Part shown: positions 42,907-52,370 of the stretch, piece by piece
How positions within the stretch are numbered: the first letter of the stretch is position 1
Layout of the letters: every line of letters starts with the position of its first letter
Assembly: GCF_002251855.1 (NCBI RefSeq)
Contig: NZ_NOXW01000022.1
Span: 682,001-746,000, forward strand
Length of the DNA stretch: 64,000 bases
Reading direction: 5' to 3'
Source of the DNA: Rhodoferax sp. TH121
GTDB lineage: Bacteria; Pseudomonadota; Gammaproteobacteria; Burkholderiales; Burkholderiaceae_C
The notes under the pieces: generated by a model
What the model was told of the DNA's origin: nothing
The model's input: the letters and a program-made list of their open reading frames with translations, nothing else
Databases searched by the model: none
Made by a program: the position numbers and the translations under genes

Positions 42907-43815
42907 TCACCCGTGCGTTTGTCGTCGCAACCAGGCGACGAACCTTGAACATTGGGGCTGCGGCGGCCGTTCGGGCAGGCAGAGCCAATAGCCAAGACGA
43001 GGCGGAACAAACCAGTCGGGGCCCAGCGGCACTAGAGCGCCGGACCGCATGCGACCCTCCACAAGAGACTCTCTTCCCATGACGATGCCCATGCCCTCGA
43101 CAGCTGCCTGGGCGGCAATATTGAAGTCGGTCAGCTGGAGCTTCGTCGCTGCCGAGAGGTCCACCCCAAAGCGCTCGGCCCACAAATCCCACTCATACGG
43201 GCGACTGACCTGCAGCAGCGTCGCTGCGGCTATGTCTGCCGGGGACCACTCCTGTCTGGCCAGCGCCAATTGCGGTGAGGCAACGGGACGCAGCCGCTCT
43301 GGCATCAGCTGCTCCGAATGCACGCTGTCCCAGTCGCCGCGGCCGTAGCGGATCGCGAGATCGACCTCGCCGTTCTCCAGATCGGCAAGGTCGAGACTGG
43401 GTTGGAGCCTCAGTTCGATCTCAGGGTGAGAAGCACAAAAAGCAGGTAGCCGTTGCACCAACCATCCCACCGCGAACGAGGGCAAGACGCTGACGCGCAG
43501 CACCTTGGAAGGTTCGGGGCGCAATGAGGCGGTCGCATCAGCGAGCAGCTGAAAAGTGCGGACCACCTCCTTGTGATACGCCGCACCCTCGGCCGTGAAG
43601 CGAATGGATCTCGCCTCGCGTTCGAACAAGCGGACTCCTACGGCGATCTCCAGTGCCTTGACGTGATAACTCACCGCGCTTTGCGATATGCACAGCTCCT
43701 CGCCTGCAGCTCGAAAGCTCTGCAGTCGCCCCACGCATTCGAAAACGCGAAGGGTGCTCAGCGGCGGGAGGGCGGGATGTTGTCTCATCGGTATAGCAGC
43801 AGTGTCGCATGTCAC
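42907..43815 (-). CDS. LysR family transcriptional regulator (GcvA-like)
   Basis: 302 residues (a start at residue 10, position 43788, is equally possible). The opening ALPPLSTLRVFECVGRLQSFRAAGEELCISQSAVSYHVKALE and the middle ADLENGEVDLAIRYGRGDWDSVHSEQLM are typical of GcvA-like LysR regulators. It is divergent from the RidA / class V PLP / tautomerase operon, which it presumably controls. Confidence 0.9.
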   Translation of the reverse strand: MTCDTAAIPMRQHPALPPLSTLRVFECVGRLQSFRAAGEELCISQSAVSYHVKALEIAVGVRLFEREARSIRFTAEGAAYHKEVVRTFQLLADATASLRPEPSKVLRVSVLPSFAVGWLVQRLPAFCASHPEIELRLQPSLDLADLENGEVDLAIRYGRGDWDSVHSEQLMPERLRPVASPQLALARQEWSPADIAAATLLQVSRPYEWDLWAERFGVDLSAATKLQLTDFNIAAQAAVEGMGIVMGRESLVEGRMRSGALVPLGPDWFVPPRLGYWLCLPERPPQPQCSRFVAWLRRQTHG

Positions 43816-43917
43816 GCCCGATACCCATCAAGAAAACTGATCGCTTGCCAAGCATTTTTGATTGGTCAGTCAGGCGGCGCGTCGATATATTGCAGCCATC
43901 GAATCCGGAGTGACCTC

Positions 43918-44388
43918 ATGCCTTTGATCCGCGACAAAGTGGCCCAGATCGGCCTCAATCTCCCAGAGCCTGCCAACCCCGTGGCCAACTTCTCGGCCAT
44001 ACGCCGGGATGGTGACTTGCTCTACATCTCCGGCCAGATCGGAATCGAGCAGGGTCAGGCCACGCATTCCGGCGCCCTCGGCCCAGCGGACGTGGAACGT
44101 GGCTACGAGGCCGCTCGGGCAGCCGCTCTGCGGGTCCTGGCTCATATTTCTACGGTCTCCGAGAACTCTGGCTCCGTGCAGGCGGTGCTCAAAGTGACGG
44201 TGTTCATCGCCGCGATTCCCGAGTTCCGATACCACTCCCAGGTCGCCAACGGTGCGTCAGATCTGCTCGTTGAAGTCTTCGGCGACGCCGGGCGGCATGC
44301 GCGCTCCGCCGTGGGCGTCTCGTCGCTTCCCCTCGGCGCAGCAGTCGAGGTCGAAGCGCTGGTGCGCCTCGCTGGAGAGGAAGCATGA
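43918..44388 (+). CDS. RidA family protein (YjgF/YER057c/UK114)
   Basis: 156 residues from an ATG with a GGAG RBS. GDLLYISGQIG, then RAAALRVLAHIS and the active-site region HARSAVGVSSLPLGAAVEVEALVRL, where the Arg matches the imine-binding Arg of RidA. Such proteins hydrolyse reactive enamines/imines released by PLP enzymes. The stop overlaps the class V PLP gene start (ATGA), a strong functional link. Confidence 0.9.
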   Translation: MPLIRDKVAQIGLNLPEPANPVANFSAIRRDGDLLYISGQIGIEQGQATHSGALGPADVERGYEAARAAALRVLAHISTVSENSGSVQAVLKVTVFIAAIPEFRYHSQVANGASDLLVEVFGDAGRHARSAVGVSSLPLGAAVEVEALVRLAGEEA

Positions 44389-45563
44389 CGGAGAATTTTG
44401 ATGTTCAGGCGCTGCGTGCGGAAACGCCCGGCTGCTCACTGTCTGCGTTCTTCAATCACTCGGGCGCCTCGCTGCCTTCCGCCAGGACCACACGAGCCAT
44501 CGCAACGCATCTCGACCGAGAGGCGCTGCACGGCGGCATGGAGGCGGCCGCTCTCGTCGAAACAGAGCTGACCGAAACCCGCCGGATGGCAGAAGCGTTG
44601 TTGGGAGCGCAGCAAAATGAAGTCGCCTATACCTCGAGCGCGTCGGCCGCAATCGGTTTGGCATTCGCGGCGATGCCTCCGTTGCAACGCGGGGATCGCA
44701 TACTTGTCGGGCGGCACGAGTGGGGCGGGAACGTGTCGACGTACATGCATGCAGCAAACCGAGCCGGTGCGACGGTGGAGGTGATCCCGTGCAGGGAGGA
44801 TGGCACTGTCGACGCCGAGGCCCTTGCGCGCATGGTCGATGAGAGGGTCCGACTCGTCTCGCTGACCTGGGTTCCAGCGAATGGTGGGCTCGTCAACGAC
44901 GCCGAGGCAATCGGCCAAGTGACGAGTGCTGCTGGCGTTCCGTACTTCATCGACGCAGGCCAGGTTCTGGGCCAGATGCCGGTGGACGTGGAACGGCTGC
45001 GCTGCGACGTGCTCAAAGGGACCTGTCGGAAGTTCTTGCGCGGCCCTCGGGGCACGGCGCTGTTGTACGTGCGAAACGCCTTCGCCGAGACCCTGCGGCC
45101 GGTTTTTCTGGATGTGCAGTCCGGACCTTGGGGGATGGACGGCCCGAAGGTTAGGCGTGACGCACGCGCCTTCGAGACCATCGAAGGGTCGGTCGCCCTG
45201 ATCATGGGCCTGCGTGAGGCCTTGCTCCAAGTCGAGGCAGTCGGTGTCGACCGCATTCAGGCCCGGGTCAAGAGGCTGGCGGATTCGCTTCGTGCCCAGC
45301 TTAGCGAGGTTCCCGGCGTGCTGGTACGCGACCTCGGCACGGAACGTTGTGGCCTCGTGTCGTTCACCGTTGAGGGTGCAGACTCTGCGATGATCAAACG
45401 AGAACTCGCTGCTCGGCACATCGTCGTCGGTGGAAATGGTGTGAGCTACACCCCCTACGACATGACCGCCCGCGGCCTCACGTCGATCGTGCGGGCGTCG
45501 GTGAGCTACCTCAATACGGAAGAAGAACTCGACGCACTGGTCCGTGCCGTCTCAACTCTCTAG
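44385..45563 (+). CDS. Class V aminotransferase-fold PLP enzyme
   Basis: 392 residues of the cysteine desulfurase/isopenicillin N epimerase-like fold. NHSGASLPSARTTRAI, EVAYTSSASAAIGLAFAAM, VSLTWVPANGGLVNDAEAI, YFIDAGQVLGQMPVDV and the Lys-containing CDVLKGTCRKFLRGPRGTALLYV (PLP attachment region). Could be a lyase, epimerase or transaminase on an amino acid. Coupled upstream to RidA and downstream to a tautomerase. Confidence 0.87.
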   Translation: MTENFDVQALRAETPGCSLSAFFNHSGASLPSARTTRAIATHLDREALHGGMEAAALVETELTETRRMAEALLGAQQNEVAYTSSASAAIGLAFAAMPPLQRGDRILVGRHEWGGNVSTYMHAANRAGATVEVIPCREDGTVDAEALARMVDERVRLVSLTWVPANGGLVNDAEAIGQVTSAAGVPYFIDAGQVLGQMPVDVERLRCDVLKGTCRKFLRGPRGTALLYVRNAFAETLRPVFLDVQSGPWGMDGPKVRRDARAFETIEGSVALIMGLREALLQVEAVGVDRIQARVKRLADSLRAQLSEVPGVLVRDLGTERCGLVSFTVEGADSAMIKRELAARHIVVGGNGVSYTPYDMTARGLTSIVRASVSYLNTEEELDALVRAVSTL

Positions 45564-45588
45564 TCGCTCATCTAGGAAGGCCCGACCC

Positions 45589-45975
45589 ATGCCGCTCGCC
45601 CGGATCGACCTCTGCGCAGGCAAGCCTGATGCTTATCGCCGTCGGCTTGCCGACATCGTCTACGAGTCCATGCTTGACACGCTGAACGCCCCTCGAGACG
45701 ACCAGTTCCAGGTGATCGCGCAGCATGCGCCAGGGGACGTCATCGCCAATCCCACCTACCTGGGCATCCAGCGTTCGAGCGACGTGGTGTTCATTCAGCT
45801 CTTCTTGCTCGCTGGGCGCAGCGTGGCGCAGAAGAAGGCGTTCTATGAAACGGTCGCCGAGACCCTGCATTGCGAGCTGGGAGTGCGCCGTGAGGATGTG
45901 TTCATCGGCCTCGTCGAGGTGACGCGGGAGAACTGGTCGTTTGGCAATGGACTGGCACAGTACGTGACAGAGTAA
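45589..45975 (+). CDS. Tautomerase family protein
   Basis: 128 residues from the ATG at 45589 with upstream AGGAAGG. Begins MPLARIDLCAG, so after Met removal Pro1 would be the catalytic base as in 4-oxalocrotonate-type tautomerases. RSSDVVFIQLFLLAGRSVAQKKAFYETVAETLHCELGVRREDVFIGLVEV matches the tautomerase_2-like group. Probably isomerises an enol product of the PLP/RidA steps. Confidence 0.85.
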   Translation: MPLARIDLCAGKPDAYRRRLADIVYESMLDTLNAPRDDQFQVIAQHAPGDVIANPTYLGIQRSSDVVFIQLFLLAGRSVAQKKAFYETVAETLHCELGVRREDVFIGLVEVTRENWSFGNGLAQYVTE

Positions 45976-46275
45976 GGTTGTCAGCCGCGATGGCAATGTG
46001 CGATGCGTCGGCAACGGAAGCGTTGGGCGGCCCCCGGGGCATCAAGCCGCTCCTATCTCAAGGCTAGGAACAAGCTGCCTTTGACGCTTCACGGTCACTC
46101 ACGCTTGACGCCCGAACGTCTCGGTCTAGTCTTCTGCTGTTGTCCTGTCCGCAGTGTGAACGACAGCAAGTGGCCCAATGCAGAGAGTCATCCAGATCAC
46201 AACTGTCGCAAAAAGCAAGGCCCCGCAGGCATTCACCCGCGGGGCCTTTGTCTGTCCGCTGACTGGCGGCTCAAC
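45976..46275. other. Intergenic stretch between tautomerase and xylA
   Basis: About 300 nt with no convincing reading frame. The only structure found is the xylA terminator at its right end (46210-46250). Nothing else is recognised. Confidence 0.5.
46210..46250 (-). terminator. Rho-independent terminator after xylA
   Basis: AAGGCCCCGC (46217-46226) pairs with GCGGGGCCTT (46239-46248). On the minus strand it is followed by GCTTTTT. It ends the xylFHGRBA transcript. Confidence 0.85.
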
Positions 46276-47592
46276 TCAGAGGTAGCTGTTGAGCAAGTTC
46301 TCAATCCGCTCCTGGCGGCCGGAGACAGGTTGCACGTCCACGTTCTGGTCCAACACGCGTTGGGCTACGGCATCCAGGCCGAGCTTGCCGGTCAGTACGT
46401 CCTGGCCGAAGCTGCCTTTCCAGCCGGCGTAGCGGTCTTCGGTCACTTGGGCGAATTTGCCGTCGGTGATCATCTTTTCGGCGATCAGCAGGGCGCGGGC
46501 CGATACGTCCATGCCGCCGATGTGGCCGTGGAAGATGTCTTCGGGGTCGATGCTCTGGCGGCGCACTTTGGCGTCAAAGTTCAAGCCGCCGGTGGTGAAG
46601 CCGCCGCCCTTCAAGATCAGGTACATCGCCAGCGCGGTCTCGGGGATGTTGTTGGGGAACTGGTCGGTGTCCCAGCCGCACTGCATGTCGCCGCGGTTCA
46701 TGTCGATGGAGCCGAAGATGCCCAGATCAATCGCCGTAGCAATTTCATGCTCAAAGCTGTGGCCCGACAGGGTGGCGTGGTTGGCTTCGATGTTGACCTT
46801 GATTTCCTTCTCCAGGCCGTAGCGGCACAGGAAGCCGTAGACGGTGGCGGTGTCAAAGTCGTACTGGTGCTTGGAGGGTTCGCGGGGCTTGGGTTCGAGC
46901 AGGATGGTGCCCTTGAAGCCAATCTTGTGCTTGTACTCCACCACCATGTTCAGGAAGCGGCCCATCTGGTCCAGCTCGTGGCCCATGCGGGTGTTGAGCA
47001 GGGTTTCGTAGCCTTCGCGGCCGCCCCACAACACGTAGTTTTCGCCGCCCAGTTTCAGGGTGGCGTCCATGGCTTCTTTCACCTGCAAGGCGCCCATGGC
47101 AAAGATTTCGGGGTTGGGGTTGGTGGCGGCACCCGACATGAAGCGGCGGTGGCTGAACAGGTTGGCCGTACCCCACAGCAGCTTCATGCCGGTGGCTTGC
47201 TGCTTGGCGCCCAGGATGTCGACCATCTCGCGCAGGTTGTTCACGCTCTCACGCGGGGTGGCGCCTTCGGGGGCCACGTCACGGTCGTGGAAGCAGTAGT
47301 AGGGCGCGCCCAGCTTGGCAAAAAACTCAAACGCCACTTCGGCCTTAGCCTTGGCGGCGGCCATGGGGTCTGTCATGGCGTGCCAGGGGCGCTGGAAGGT
47401 GTCGCCACCAAACGGGTCCAGCCCGTTCCAGCAGAAGGTGTGCCAGTAGCAGACGGCAAAGCGCAGGTGCTCTTCCATGCGCTTGCCCAGGACCATGCGG
47501 TCTTTGTCGTACCACTTGAAGGCAAGTGGGTTGGTGGATTGCGCGCCCTCATAGGCGATGGGCTTTGTCACGGAGGGAAAGTAGTGGCTCAT
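46276..47592 (-). CDS. xylA: D-xylose isomerase
   Basis: 438 residues, the usual length of the long (group II) form. [32 protein letters not shown] near the start, the catalytic His in [32 protein letters not shown] and [20 protein letters not shown] carrying the metal ligands. Converts D-xylose to D-xylulose. Last gene of the xyl operon. Confidence 0.97.
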   Translation of the reverse strand: MSHYFPSVTKPIAYEGAQSTNPLAFKWYDKDRMVLGKRMEEHLRFAVCYWHTFCWNGLDPFGGDTFQRPWHAMTDPMAAAKAKAEVAFEFFAKLGAPYYCFHDRDVAPEGATPRESVNNLREMVDILGAKQQATGMKLLWGTANLFSHRRFMSGAATNPNPEIFAMGALQVKEAMDATLKLGGENYVLWGGREGYETLLNTRMGHELDQMGRFLNMVVEYKHKIGFKGTILLEPKPREPSKHQYDFDTATVYGFLCRYGLEKEIKVNIEANHATLSGHSFEHEIATAIDLGIFGSIDMNRGDMQCGWDTDQFPNNIPETALAMYLILKGGGFTTGGLNFDAKVRRQSIDPEDIFHGHIGGMDVSARALLIAEKMITDGKFAQVTEDRYAGWKGSFGQDVLTGKLGLDAVAQRVLDQNVDVQPVSGRQERIENLLNSYL

Positions 47593-47666
47593 GGTGTATT
47601 CCTTGGGTGGTTTAGTTGTGTGGTCGAATTAAATAGTGGGTCTAACGCCCCGGTGGGCGTGGTGGT

Positions 47667-49115
47667 TCAGGTAGATTGGTACAGGCTGCGGAAGGTCGCG
47701 TAGCGCTCCAGCAGCAGGGTTTGTTCGGCGGCGATGGGGCGGTAGGTGGCTTCCACCTCGGGGCTCAGGCACACGTCGGCAGATGCAGCACCCGTAGCCA
47801 GCCAGCCCAGGCGTGCGGCACCCAGAGCACCGCCCACTGCCGAGCTGCCATGGGTGACGATGTCTACGTTCAGCGCGCTGGCCAGTTGTTGTGCCCAGAA
47901 GCTGCTGCGCGCACCGCCGCCTACCAGCGACAAGCGTTGCACGCTGCTGCCTGCGGCATTCAGCGCGGCCAGGCCGTCTTTGAGGCCGAAGGTCACGCCT
48001 TCAATGACGGCGTAGCCCAGGCGGGCGGCGTCGGTGTCAAAGCTCAGGCCGTGGAAGCTGCCGCGCACATTGGCATCGTTGTGCGGGGTGCGCTCGCCAC
48101 CGAGGTAGGGCAAAAACAGGGGCGATGCGGCGCGCTGTGCCGCACTCAGGGCGCCGGCTTTTTCGGCCACCACACCCGCGTTGGGCGCGCCCAGTAGGTC
48201 GGTGACCCACTGCAGGCTGCTGGCGGCAGAGAGCATCACACTCATCTGGTGCCAGCGGCCCGGCACAGCGTGGCAAAACGCGTGCGTGGCGCTGGCCGCA
48301 TTGGGCTGGTAGCTGGGCGTCACCACAAACAGCACACCGCTGGTGCCCAGCGACAAGAAGCCTTGGCCGCTGTCGACTGCGCCCATGCCCATGGCGCTGG
48401 CTGCGTTGTCGCCCGCGCCACCGGCTACCACGATGCCCTTGGGCAAGCCCAGCGCCTGGGCCACATCGGCTTTCAGGGTTCCGCTGGGGGCGCTGCCTTC
48501 CACCAGGCGCGGCATGTGGGCCTGGGTCAGGCCGGTGAGGGCCAGCAGGGCGTCGGACCAGGTGCGCTTCTGCACATCCAGCCACAGCGTGCCGCTGGCA
48601 TCCGACATGTCGCTCACGTAGTCGCCGGTGAGCTTGAGGCGCACATAGTCTTTGGGCAGCAGCACCTTGGCGACCTGCTTAAAGATGGCAGGCTCATGTT
48701 TGGCCACCCAGCGCAGTTTGGGAGCGGTAAAGCCGGGCATGGCCAGGCTGCCGGCCAAATCGGTCAGGTCCGGCAGCTCGGCCATCATCTCGGTGCATTC
48801 CAGCGCGCAGCGGGTGTCGTTCCACAAAATGGCGGGGCGCAGCACCTGGTCTTGTGCATCCAGCAGCACGGCACCGTGCATCTGACCCGACAGGCCAATG
48901 GCCTGCACGGCGGCAAATTCTTGCGGGTGTGCAGCGCGCAGCTGCGCCAGGGCCGACTGCGTGGCGGCCCACCAGTCGTGCGGGTTTTGTTCGCTGTGGC
49001 CGGGGTGTGGGCGCTGCACGGTGAGGGCAGTGCCCGCCGAGCCGAGCACCCGGTGGTCGGGGGCCAAAAGCAGCACCTTCACTTCGGAGGTGCCAATATC
49101 AATACCAATAAACAT
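47667..49115 (-). CDS. xylB: Xylulokinase
   Basis: 482 residues, FGGY kinase. MFIGIDIGTSEVKVLLL at the N-terminus, AIGLSGQMHGAVLLDAQDQVLRPAILWNDTRC with the substrate-site residues, DASGTLWLDVQKRTWSD, GGGARSSFWAQQLASALN. Phosphorylates D-xylulose to xylulose 5-phosphate for the pentose phosphate pathway. Lies between xylA and xylR. Confidence 0.96.
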   Translation of the reverse strand: MFIGIDIGTSEVKVLLLAPDHRVLGSAGTALTVQRPHPGHSEQNPHDWWAATQSALAQLRAAHPQEFAAVQAIGLSGQMHGAVLLDAQDQVLRPAILWNDTRCALECTEMMAELPDLTDLAGSLAMPGFTAPKLRWVAKHEPAIFKQVAKVLLPKDYVRLKLTGDYVSDMSDASGTLWLDVQKRTWSDALLALTGLTQAHMPRLVEGSAPSGTLKADVAQALGLPKGIVVAGGAGDNAASAMGMGAVDSGQGFLSLGTSGVLFVVTPSYQPNAASATHAFCHAVPGRWHQMSVMLSAASSLQWVTDLLGAPNAGVVAEKAGALSAAQRAASPLFLPYLGGERTPHNDANVRGSFHGLSFDTDAARLGYAVIEGVTFGLKDGLAALNAAGSSVQRLSLVGGGARSSFWAQQLASALNVDIVTHGSSAVGGALGAARLGWLATGAASADVCLSPEVEATYRPIAAEQTLLLERYATFRSLYQST

Positions 49116-49121
49116 GCGTTG

Positions 49122-50297
49122 TTATGCGGTGATGGTGGAGGAAGAAGAAATCTCGGCGGCCTCTGCAGCGCGGGCTGCAGGTGCTGGGGTTTTGGCGTGC
49201 ATCGGTCGCAGGTCGTGGTGCAGCACCAGCGCTGCGGCGCCTACGGCGGACGCCAGCAAGCCGTAGCGCGCGGCGCGCACGGTAGGGGCTGCCATGCCGG
49301 CACTGGCGGCGTACGCCTGCAAGGTGTCTTGGGCGACTTGCACGATGCCGGGGTAGGTGTCGCACGAAGGGCCACCTACCACCAGTGTGCTGGGGTTGAA
49401 GGTGGTCCACAGGTTTTGCAGCACCACGCCCAAGTAGTGGCCGCCCCGGGCGGGGTCTGGCAGCTTGGCCAGCGCTCGGGCGCCAAAAAAGGTCTCGGCG
49501 CAGCCTTTGCGGCCACACGAGCACAGTGGCCCGTCGATCTGCAAAATGCTGTGGCCAATTTCGCCAGCCATGCCTTGCATGCCGGTAAACAGGCGGTCGT
49601 TGAGCACAATGCCCGCGCCCACACCGGCGCCGCAGGTCACAAAAATCAATGAGTCTTTGGCATCGCCCTCGGAAAACTCGTATTCGCTGAGCGCGGCGGT
49701 GTCGGCTTCGTTTTGCACATGCACGGCCACCGGGGGCACACTCGCTTGCGCCAGTGCGTGCGTAATGAGAGGGACAAAGTCCACATTGCGCCAGCCCAGG
49801 TTGGGGGCAAAGCGCAGCATGCCGGTGGCCTCGTCAAAGGCGCCTGGCAGGCCCACCCCCACACCGGCGAGCTGCACACTGCGCTGCAGCAGCTGCGCGT
49901 GGGTGCGTGCCACCAGGCGCGCAGTCTGGCGGCACACTTCTTCGGGTTGGGTGCCAAGCAGGGGTTCTTCCAGTGCACACAAGACTTGGCCGGTGAGCGA
50001 CACGCCCACCACCCGCAGGGCTTCCACCGCCACTTCCACACCAATCATGCCGCGGCTGCGGCTGTCGATTTGCAGGGGCGTGGAGGGGCGGCCTAGGCCA
50101 GGGGCGGCGGTGGCGTCGGTTTCGGTGAGCCAACCTTCATCAATTAGCTCGCGCACCAGCAGGCTCACGGTGGATTTGGTGAGGCCACTTTCCACCGCGA
50201 GTTGGGCGCGCGAGAGCCCGCTTTGGCTGCGCAGCAGCCGCAGCAGCACGCTGCGGTTGATGCGTTTGACTAATTGTTGGTCGCCGGTCGTTTTCAT
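49122..50297 (-). CDS. xylR: ROK family transcriptional regulator (XylR-like)
   Basis: 391 residues. The N-terminal winged helix (RNISVL-like region: KRINRSVLLRLLRSQSGLSRAQLAVESGLTKSTVSLLVRELIDEG) is followed by the ROK domain with CGAGVGAGIVLNDRLFTG and a zinc-site-like CSCGRKGCAETFFGARAL. ROK-type XylR proteins repress xylose operons until xylose binds. Encoded inside the operon it controls, giving feedback. Confidence 0.9.
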   Translation of the reverse strand: MKTTGDQQLVKRINRSVLLRLLRSQSGLSRAQLAVESGLTKSTVSLLVRELIDEGWLTETDATAAPGLGRPSTPLQIDSRSRGMIGVEVAVEALRVVGVSLTGQVLCALEEPLLGTQPEEVCRQTARLVARTHAQLLQRSVQLAGVGVGLPGAFDEATGMLRFAPNLGWRNVDFVPLITHALAQASVPPVAVHVQNEADTAALSEYEFSEGDAKDSLIFVTCGAGVGAGIVLNDRLFTGMQGMAGEIGHSILQIDGPLCSCGRKGCAETFFGARALAKLPDPARGGHYLGVVLQNLWTTFNPSTLVVGGPSCDTYPGIVQVAQDTLQAYAASAGMAAPTVRAARYGLLASAVGAAALVLHHDLRPMHAKTPAPAARAAEAAEISSSSTITA

Positions 50298-50316
50298 GGT
50301 GGGGGAGGGGCCGCAC

Positions 50317-51096
50317 TCACAGGCTGTGGGTTTGCGGCTTTCCTTCGGGTTGTTTGCCTGCGATGATCATTCCAAGGACTTCGTCCTCGTTGACATCGCT
50401 TGTGCGGTATGCACCCACCAATTTTCCATTTTTCATGACCGCCAATCGGTCACTGAGGCCAAAAACATCGGGCATGTCGTGCGTGATCAGGAAAATGCCT
50501 ACGCCTTCGGCTTTGAGCTGCTTCACCAGGTTGCCCACCATCGCGGTTTCCTCGGGGCCCAAGGCGGCCGTCGGCTCGTCCATGATGAGGATCTTGGCGT
50601 TGAAGTAGATGGCCCTTGAGATGGCCACGACTTGGCGCTGCCCGCCCGAGAGGCGGCGCACCGGGGTGCGCACGTTCTTGAAGTTCTTGTTCAGGCGATG
50701 GAAGACCTTGCGGGCGTCCGCGTCCATGCGGTGGTCGTCCAGCGTGTTCCAGCGGGTCAACAGTTCGCGGCCCAAAAAGAGGTTGGCCACAGCGTCCAGG
50801 TTGTCGGCCAGAGCCAGCGTCTGGTAGATCGATTCGATACCGCAGCGCTGTGCATCCACGGGGGTGCGGATGTTTGCCTTCTCGCCGTTGATGAGCACCT
50901 CGCCGCTATCGATGGGGTAGGCACCGGCCAACATTTTCATGAGGGTGGATTTGCCTGCGCCGTTGTGGCCCAGCAGGGCCACCACTTCACCGGGGTAGAG
51001 CGTGAGGCTCACATCGTCCACCGCGTGTACACCACCGAAGGACTTGCCGATGTTGCGCATCTCCACCAGCGCCTGCTTTGTATTGCCCGCGCTCAT
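50317..51096 (-). CDS. xylG: D-xylose ABC transporter ATP-binding protein
   Basis: 259 residues, single nucleotide-binding domain: Walker [17 protein letters not shown], signature [15 protein letters not shown], Walker [16 protein letters not shown], switch His ITHD. Canonical XylG has about 510 residues and two domains; this is the short FrcA-like form, as in the inositol system of this window. Overlaps xylH by 4 nt. Confidence 0.9.
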   Translation of the reverse strand: MSAGNTKQALVEMRNIGKSFGGVHAVDDVSLTLYPGEVVALLGHNGAGKSTLMKMLAGAYPIDSGEVLINGEKANIRTPVDAQRCGIESIYQTLALADNLDAVANLFLGRELLTRWNTLDDHRMDADARKVFHRLNKNFKNVRTPVRRLSGGQRQVVAISRAIYFNAKILIMDEPTAALGPEETAMVGNLVKQLKAEGVGIFLITHDMPDVFGLSDRLAVMKNGKLVGAYRTSDVNEDEVLGMIIAGKQPEGKPQTHSL

Positions 51097-52283
51097 ACGG
51101 TGTCTCCTGTCATACGGCGGTAAACCACATCAAACACCACCGCAGCAATCAGCACCTGGCCGATGATCACGTAGCGCACCCCAATCGACACATCCAGCAG
51201 CAACATGCCGCTATCAATGCTTTGCATGATCAGCGCACCCAGCACCGATCCCAAAATCGAACCACTGCCACCGGCCAGCGCGGTCCCCCCAATCACGGCA
51301 GCCGCAATCACATACAGCTCCATGCTGGTGCCCAGCGAGTTGGTGCCCGCGTTGAGCCGTGCGATGGACACAATGGCGGCGATGGTGATGAGCACACCCA
51401 TCAGCGCAAACAGCATGAGCGTGACCTTGCGCACCGGAATGCCCACCAGCGCGGCCGCTTCGGGGTTGCCGCCCATGGCAAACACATAGCGGCCAAAACG
51501 CGTGCGGTGCACGATGAATGAGAGCACCAGCGCCACAGCAGCCCAGATCAGCACGGGGATCGGAATGCCTTGCGGAGCGTCCTTGTTCATGATCTGGTAG
51601 TTGTTCATGGCGGTGACAAAACCCAGCACGATGGCCACGGGAACCAGCACGATCAGCGCGTCCAGCCACAAGGGGTTGTTGGGCACGTCATACGAGGCCT
51701 TGGCACGGCGCTTGGCCCACATCTGGACCACCAGGGCCAGCACAATAGCGCCGGCCAGTACCCAGCTGGCGGTGACGCCAATCGCACCGTCAAAACCACC
51801 GCCCAGGCGTTGGAAGAATTGGTCATTCACGGGTTGGGTTTTGCCGTCGGCCACCAGAAAGGCTGCACCGCGAAACGACATCAGGCCACCCAGCGTGACG
51901 ACGAAGGAGGGAACGCCCAGCATGGCGGTGAGGGCGCCTTGGTACAGCGACACAGCAATGGCCACAGCCAGACCGGCCAGCGAGGCTTCGACCCAGTGCC
52001 AGCCGGCGGTGTACATCAGGGTGGCAATCAGCACGCCCACAAAGCCCATGACCGAGCCCACCGACAGGTCAATGTGGCGGGCCACGATGACCAGCACCAC
52101 CACGGTGGCGACAACGCCCACCACGGCTGTTTGCTGGGCAATGTTGTACAGATTCTCGGGGGACATGAAGAGTCCGCCGGACAGGATGTTGAACACCAGG
52201 GCAATAGCTGCCAGCACGGTGCCCATCATCACCAGGCGCCAATCAATGGCCGCCTGCTTCAGGGAATTCAAAACGGGATTCAC
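51093..52283 (-). CDS. xylH: D-xylose ABC transporter permease
   Basis: 396 residues from the GTG at 52281-52283, which has GGAGA seven nucleotides upstream; the TTG at 52298 lacks an RBS. Ten or so hydrophobic segments with [61 protein letters not shown] and [21 protein letters not shown], typical of XylH/BPD_transp_2. Works with XylF and XylG. Confidence 0.92.
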   Translation of the reverse strand: MNPVLNSLKQAAIDWRLVMMGTVLAAIALVFNILSGGLFMSPENLYNIAQQTAVVGVVATVVVLVIVARHIDLSVGSVMGFVGVLIATLMYTAGWHWVEASLAGLAVAIAVSLYQGALTAMLGVPSFVVTLGGLMSFRGAAFLVADGKTQPVNDQFFQRLGGGFDGAIGVTASWVLAGAIVLALVVQMWAKRRAKASYDVPNNPLWLDALIVLVPVAIVLGFVTAMNNYQIMNKDAPQGIPIPVLIWAAVALVLSFIVHRTRFGRYVFAMGGNPEAAALVGIPVRKVTLMLFALMGVLITIAAIVSIARLNAGTNSLGTSMELYVIAAAVIGGTALAGGSGSILGSVLGALIMQSIDSGMLLLDVSIGVRYVIIGQVLIAAVVFDVVYRRMTGDTV

Positions 52284-52302
52284 AAGCGTTCTCCGCAAGA
52301 CA

Positions 52303-52336
52303 TAAAAAAACCGCGGGCCGAACCCAGCCCGCGGTT
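52303..52336 (-). terminator. Strong hairpin between xylF and xylH (attenuator)
   Basis: AACCGCGGGC and GCCCGCGGTT form a perfect 10-bp stem followed on the minus strand by TTTTTTT. Located just after xylF, it would give excess binding protein and reduce downstream expression. Confidence 0.85.
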
Positions 52337-52370
52337 GGAGGGCTTCAACTAACTCAGAGAGAAACGCAGA

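Noticed and set aside
43843..43853. GCTTG-C-CAAGC palindrome between LysR and RidA genes as a LysR operator
   Set aside because: Arms of only 5 bp and no clear T-N11-A context; could be chance.
46003..47703. Long plus-strand open frame opposite xylA
   Set aside because: xylA on the other strand has all active-site motifs; the plus-strand translation is compositionally biased and unrelated to any family.
52200..52230. AATAGCTGCCAGCACGG segment in xylH resembling the repeat core
   Set aside because: Similarity is limited to a few bases of a common Ala-rich coding stretch; xylH is otherwise uninterrupted.
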